DNA of 17,027 nucleotides from Acidobacteriaceae bacterium (lineage in GTDB: Bacteria; Acidobacteriota; Terriglobia; Terriglobales; SbA1), in contig JAFAGX010000243.1 of assembly GCA_019237515.1 (NCBI GenBank), positions 1 through 17,027 on the forward strand, written 5' to 3'. This document shows positions 14,252 to 17,027 of this stretch, one piece after another. The translations under genes and the position numbers were made by a program. Numbering within the stretch: the stretch's first letter is position 1; each line of letters begins with the position of its first letter. The notes below the pieces were generated by a model that worked only from the letters and a program-made list of their open reading frames with translations, did no database searches and was not told the origin of the DNA.

Positions 14252-14578
14252 TTACGCAGTGGCAGTTCGGGCCGCGGTATTTGCAGCAACCCGCACTGAA
14301 GTCGGGAGATGCGGCGCAGTCCACTCGCCCGCAGCATGGGTCGCTACGGTGAATGGCACTCCAGCGCGAACCTTAGTCACATCCACAATCGCATGCCAGT
14401 CCCGGCAAAGCTGACCGGTCTGCTTCGGACTGACCTCGAGAAGCAGCGTGACCGCGTGCTCATGCTCCATAGGCGTGGCTTGGACATACGGCAGGTCGAG
14501 GCCACGACGCGAGGCCGCATTCAGGATTCGCATCAATGTCCCTTGCGTATTGCGATATTGGATGTGAAAGGCTTGCAT
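14252..14578 (-). CDS. ilvM: Acetolactate synthase small subunit, IlvM-like ACT domain
   Basis: A 108-residue protein whose first 70 residues form one ACT-type domain: MQAFHIQYRNTQGTLMRIL, then AASRRGLDLPYVQATP, HAVTLLLEVSPK and HAIVDVTKVR. The order and the VDVTKV ending resemble E. coli IlvM (87 residues) rather than the two-domain IlvH/IlvN. Such subunits bind the large subunit and set activity and feedback response to valine. ATG 14578 is chosen because GGAGAA lies six bases upstream; an in-frame start at 14620 would overlap nothing but has no support. It follows ilvB by 46 bases and precedes ilvD by 113. The last 35 residues (rich in Ala, Thr and Val) are outside the ACT domain and look unconserved. 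Confidence 0.8.
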   Translation of the reverse strand: MQAFHIQYRNTQGTLMRILNAASRRGLDLPYVQATPMEHEHAVTLLLEVSPKQTGQLCRDWHAIVDVTKVRAGVPFTVATHAAGEWTAPHLPTSVRVAANTAARTATA

Positions 14579-14624
14579 ATTTTTTCTCCAATTTTGGACA
14601 GGCGAGCCGCCCATCCCCACACAA

Positions 14625-16319
14625 TCATTCCTGCTCGAAAATCATTTCTGATAACGCTGCTCCCGCCGGCACCATGGGATAAACATTCGCTTCCGGATGG
14701 CAGTCGAATACCAGCAACTCCGGATCGGGTGAACGCAAAAATCTTTGCAGCTTTGCCACAACCGCGTCGCTAACCGGCGCTTCGCACATCGCGTCTTCGG
14801 GGAGATGATCGCCGTAAATCCGGTAAGCTCTGGCAACTTCCGCGAAATCCGGATTGTCGCTTAAATCGGTCTCGGAATAGTTGCGCGCATAGAACAGCTC
14901 CTGCCATTGCCGCACCATGCCGAGATACTTGTTATCAATCACGACCATCTTGATCGGCAGACGAAGCCGCTTAACCGTCGCCAGTTCCTGGATATTGATC
15001 TGGAAGCCGCCATCGCCAGAGACGCAAACGACAGTGGTATTTGGTTTCGCAAGCTGTACACCGATTGCCGCCGGCAGGGCGAAACCCATCGCGCCCAGCC
15101 CGCCCGAAGTAATAAACCCACGCGGAGATGAGGCGCGATATCGTTGCGCTGCCCACATCTGGTGCTGACCGACATCGGCCACGACCACGCTATCTTCGGG
15201 CATATGACGGAAAAGCTCGTCCAGAAAGCGGATGGTCGGCGACGCCAGGCCACGCGCATCCGCCTCGGCCCGATCCGCGCCACACGCAATGCCGCGCCAA
15301 AGACTCCAGTCCGGCAATGACACTCGCCGAATCGCGCTGTAAAACGCCGGAATAGTCTCTGACAAATCGCCGATGACGGGAAGGTCACAGGCGCGCACAC
15401 GATCCAGTTGCGAGGGATCGATTTCAAAGTGAGCAATTCGGGCATGAGGCGCGAAACGCGAGGGATCGCCGGTTACACGGTCATCCAACCGCGCGCCAAA
15501 TACGAGCAGGAGATCGGTTTCATGCAGAGCGAGATTTGCGGCTCGCGTGCCGTGCATGCCCACCATCCCAAGGTAATAAGGAGCGTCCTGCGGCACCGCA
15601 CCCAACCCATGCACGGTCGCGAATGTCGGGACCTGCAAATACGCAAGCAATTCTCGTAAATCGTCGATCGCTTCGGCAAGCTTCACACCCGCGCCCACCA
15701 GCGCCACCGGGCGCTTCGCATTTTCCAGCAATGCGATGAGCGTCTCGGTGAATGTTGTGTCACCGTGAATGTCGGCCGGTTTGGGATGCGGTTGAAACTT
15801 GGCCGGCCCCGAAAAATCCATTTTCGCTTTGAGCACGTCGGTTGGAATATCAATGACCACCGGGCCGGGTCGGCCGCTCCGGGCCCAATGAAAAGCCTCG
15901 GCCATCACCGCCGGTATTTCCTCGATCGATCGAACCAATCGGCTCCATTTCGTCAATGCAAGCGTCAGGCCAAATACATCGGTCTCCTGAAAAGCATCCG
16001 TGCCGATCATGGCGCTTCGAACCTGTCCGGTAATGCAGACCAGCGGTACAGAATCCATCTTCGCGTCCGCGATGCCAGTCACCAGGTTTGTCGCTCCTGG
16101 ACCGCTAGTCGCGATCGCCACACCAACTTTCCCGGTTGCGCGCGCGTATCCCTCGGCCGCAAACACGGCTCCCTGCTCGTGTCGCGTGAGAACGTGGCGA
16201 ATCCCGCTATCCGGCAGCGCGTCATACAAAGGCATGATTGCGCCACCGGGGTAGCCGAAGGCCAACTCGACCCCTTCCGCCCGTAAACAGCGGAGAACGA
16301 TTTCGGCTCCTTTAAGCAT
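14625..16319 (-). CDS. ilvB: Acetolactate synthase large (catalytic) subunit
   Basis: A 564-residue thiamine-diphosphate enzyme that joins two pyruvates to 2-acetolactate, or pyruvate and 2-oxobutyrate to 2-aceto-2-hydroxybutyrate. Seen: [13 protein letters not shown] near 21-33, the catalytic Glu48 in [40 protein letters not shown] near 96-100, the FAD-domain stretch [12 protein letters not shown] near 273-284, [10 protein letters not shown] near 383-392, [15 protein letters not shown], and the ThDP/Mg motif starting at GDGGFQ (435-440) with Asn463. IlvB, rather than another ThDP carboligase, is supported by the adjacent ilvC and small-subunit genes. Its ATG overlaps the end of ilvC by eight bases (ATGCTTAA), so the two are translationally coupled. 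Confidence 0.97.
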   Translation of the reverse strand: MLKGAEIVLRCLRAEGVELAFGYPGGAIMPLYDALPDSGIRHVLTRHEQGAVFAAEGYARATGKVGVAIATSGPGATNLVTGIADAKMDSVPLVCITGQVRSAMIGTDAFQETDVFGLTLALTKWSRLVRSIEEIPAVMAEAFHWARSGRPGPVVIDIPTDVLKAKMDFSGPAKFQPHPKPADIHGDTTFTETLIALLENAKRPVALVGAGVKLAEAIDDLRELLAYLQVPTFATVHGLGAVPQDAPYYLGMVGMHGTRAANLALHETDLLLVFGARLDDRVTGDPSRFAPHARIAHFEIDPSQLDRVRACDLPVIGDLSETIPAFYSAIRRVSLPDWSLWRGIACGADRAEADARGLASPTIRFLDELFRHMPEDSVVVADVGQHQMWAAQRYRASSPRGFITSGGLGAMGFALPAAIGVQLAKPNTTVVCVSGDGGFQINIQELATVKRLRLPIKMVVIDNKYLGMVRQWQELFYARNYSETDLSDNPDFAEVARAYRIYGDHLPEDAMCEAPVSDAVVAKLQRFLRSPDPELLVFDCHPEANVYPMVPAGAALSEMIFEQE

Positions 16320-17027
16320 TCACTACCTTGGCCGCCGGACGCTGCGCCGGCTCCGCCTTCATTGCTTGTTTTTGAGAATCCCTGTCTAGCCACGACATCA
16401 TGCTGCGCAGATGAGAGCCCACACTTTCAATCGGGTGCTGCTTTTCGCGATCGCGCAATTCGGCAAACTTGTGGCCACCGGTTCGGTTCTCCTCGATCCA
16501 CTCGCGCGCAAACGTGCCGTCCTGAATGCGAGCTAGTATCTTCTTCATCGCCGTCCGTGTATCGTCCCCAACAACTTCGTTGCCGCGCGTGAGGTCACCG
16601 TATTCGGCGGTATTTGAAATCGAATAGCGCATCCGGCTCAGCCCACCTTCGTAGATCAGGTCCACAATCAACTTCATTTCGTGCAAGCATTCGAAGTAGG
16701 CGACTTCGGGCTGGTATCCCGCCTCGACCAAGGTTTCGTAGCCCTTCTTAATGAGCGAAGTGAGCCCGCCGCAGAGCACGGCCTGCTCGCCGAAAAGATC
16801 GCTCTCGGTTTCCTCTTTGAACGTTGTCTGCAGAACTCCGGCCCGAGTTGAGCCAATGCCGTAGGCATAGCAGAGCGCGTATTCATGGGCGCGGCCGCTC
16901 GCGTCCTGATAGATCGCAAGCAGCGAAGGCACTCCGCGCCCCTCCGTATAAACCCGCCGCAGCAGATGCCCAGGGCTTTTCGGCGCAATCATGACCACAT
17001 CGACGCCGGCCGGGGGCACGATGGTCT
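16312..17027 (-). CDS. ilvC: Ketol-acid reductoisomerase, C-terminal two thirds
   Basis: The gene enters from the right edge, so its start and NADPH-binding GxGxxG lie outside; the frame is open through the edge and the apparent GTG start at 17019 is internal (Val in [19 protein letters not shown]). Visible are about 236 residues: the end of the Rossmann domain and the knotted helical domain of a class I (short) enzyme. Mg-binding residues are seen in [18 protein letters not shown] (Asp and Glu), [16 protein letters not shown] (two Glu), and the substrate Ser in [11 protein letters not shown]. It converts acetolactate to 2,3-dihydroxyisovalerate. The C-terminus has an added tail of about 20 residues rich in Lys, Ala and Pro. 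First of the visible ilv genes, overlapping ilvB by eight bases. Confidence 0.97.
   Translation of the reverse strand, partial: TIVPPAGVDVVMIAPKSPGHLLRRVYTEGRGVPSLLAIYQDASGRAHEYALCYAYGIGSTRAGVLQTTFKEETESDLFGEQAVLCGGLTSLIKKGYETLVEAGYQPEVAYFECLHEMKLIVDLIYEGGLSRMRYSISNTAEYGDLTRGNEVVGDDTRTAMKKILARIQDGTFAREWIEENRTGGHKFAELRDREKQHPIESVGSHLRSMMSWLDRDSQKQAMKAEPAQRPAAKVVNA

Overview
This 17 kb window looks like chromosomal DNA from a soil-type bacterium, most likely of the phylum Acidobacteriota (Terriglobia, Koribacter-like). That is an inference from protein style: exported DinB-like protein, DUF4097 solenoid, a short four-cysteine protein, a lone PqqB, and an ilvC-ilvB-ilvM-ilvD order. GC is moderate to high and even, and coding density is high. 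I see no insertion sequence, phage, integrase, CRISPR array, rRNA or tRNA gene.

Left part (1-5183): the 3' end of a prolyl oligopeptidase gene converges on a lone pqqB-type gene. After a 239-base divergent intergenic stretch come a 64-residue four-cysteine protein, a convergent exported DUF4097 protein with a regular GDG repeat, and a large MscS-type mechanosensitive channel.

Middle (5255-8734): a compact run of a 55-residue one-helix membrane protein, miaA (tRNA isopentenyl transferase) and a 50-residue very basic protein whose start lies inside miaA. A doubtful small membrane protein and a YvlD-type four-helix membrane protein lie on the other strand. The YvlD-type gene is divergent from an OsmC peroxidase gene, and both have recognisable promoters. 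Next comes gluQ (glutamyl-Q tRNA(Asp) synthetase). miaA and gluQ both serve tRNA anticodon-region modification but are not in one operon.

Right part (8866-17027): a type I-like glutamine synthetase, a radical SAM protein with a C-terminal extra-cluster cysteine pattern, a possible two-helix membrane protein, and then a minus-strand branched-chain amino-acid block. In transcription order this is ilvC (cut by the window edge), ilvB, an IlvM-like ACT subunit and ilvD, followed by an exported DinB-like protein. Together ilvB/M, ilvC and ilvD give the common steps of valine and isoleucine synthesis from pyruvate or 2-oxobutyrate to the 2-oxo acids.

I found no clear undescribed multi-gene system. 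The items most worth a second look are the orphan radical SAM/SPASM-like gene, the overlapping 50-residue basic gene after miaA, the lone pqqB, and a recurring layout in which a -10 hexamer sits 6-8 bases before the start codon with no Shine-Dalgarno, suggesting leaderless mRNAs.
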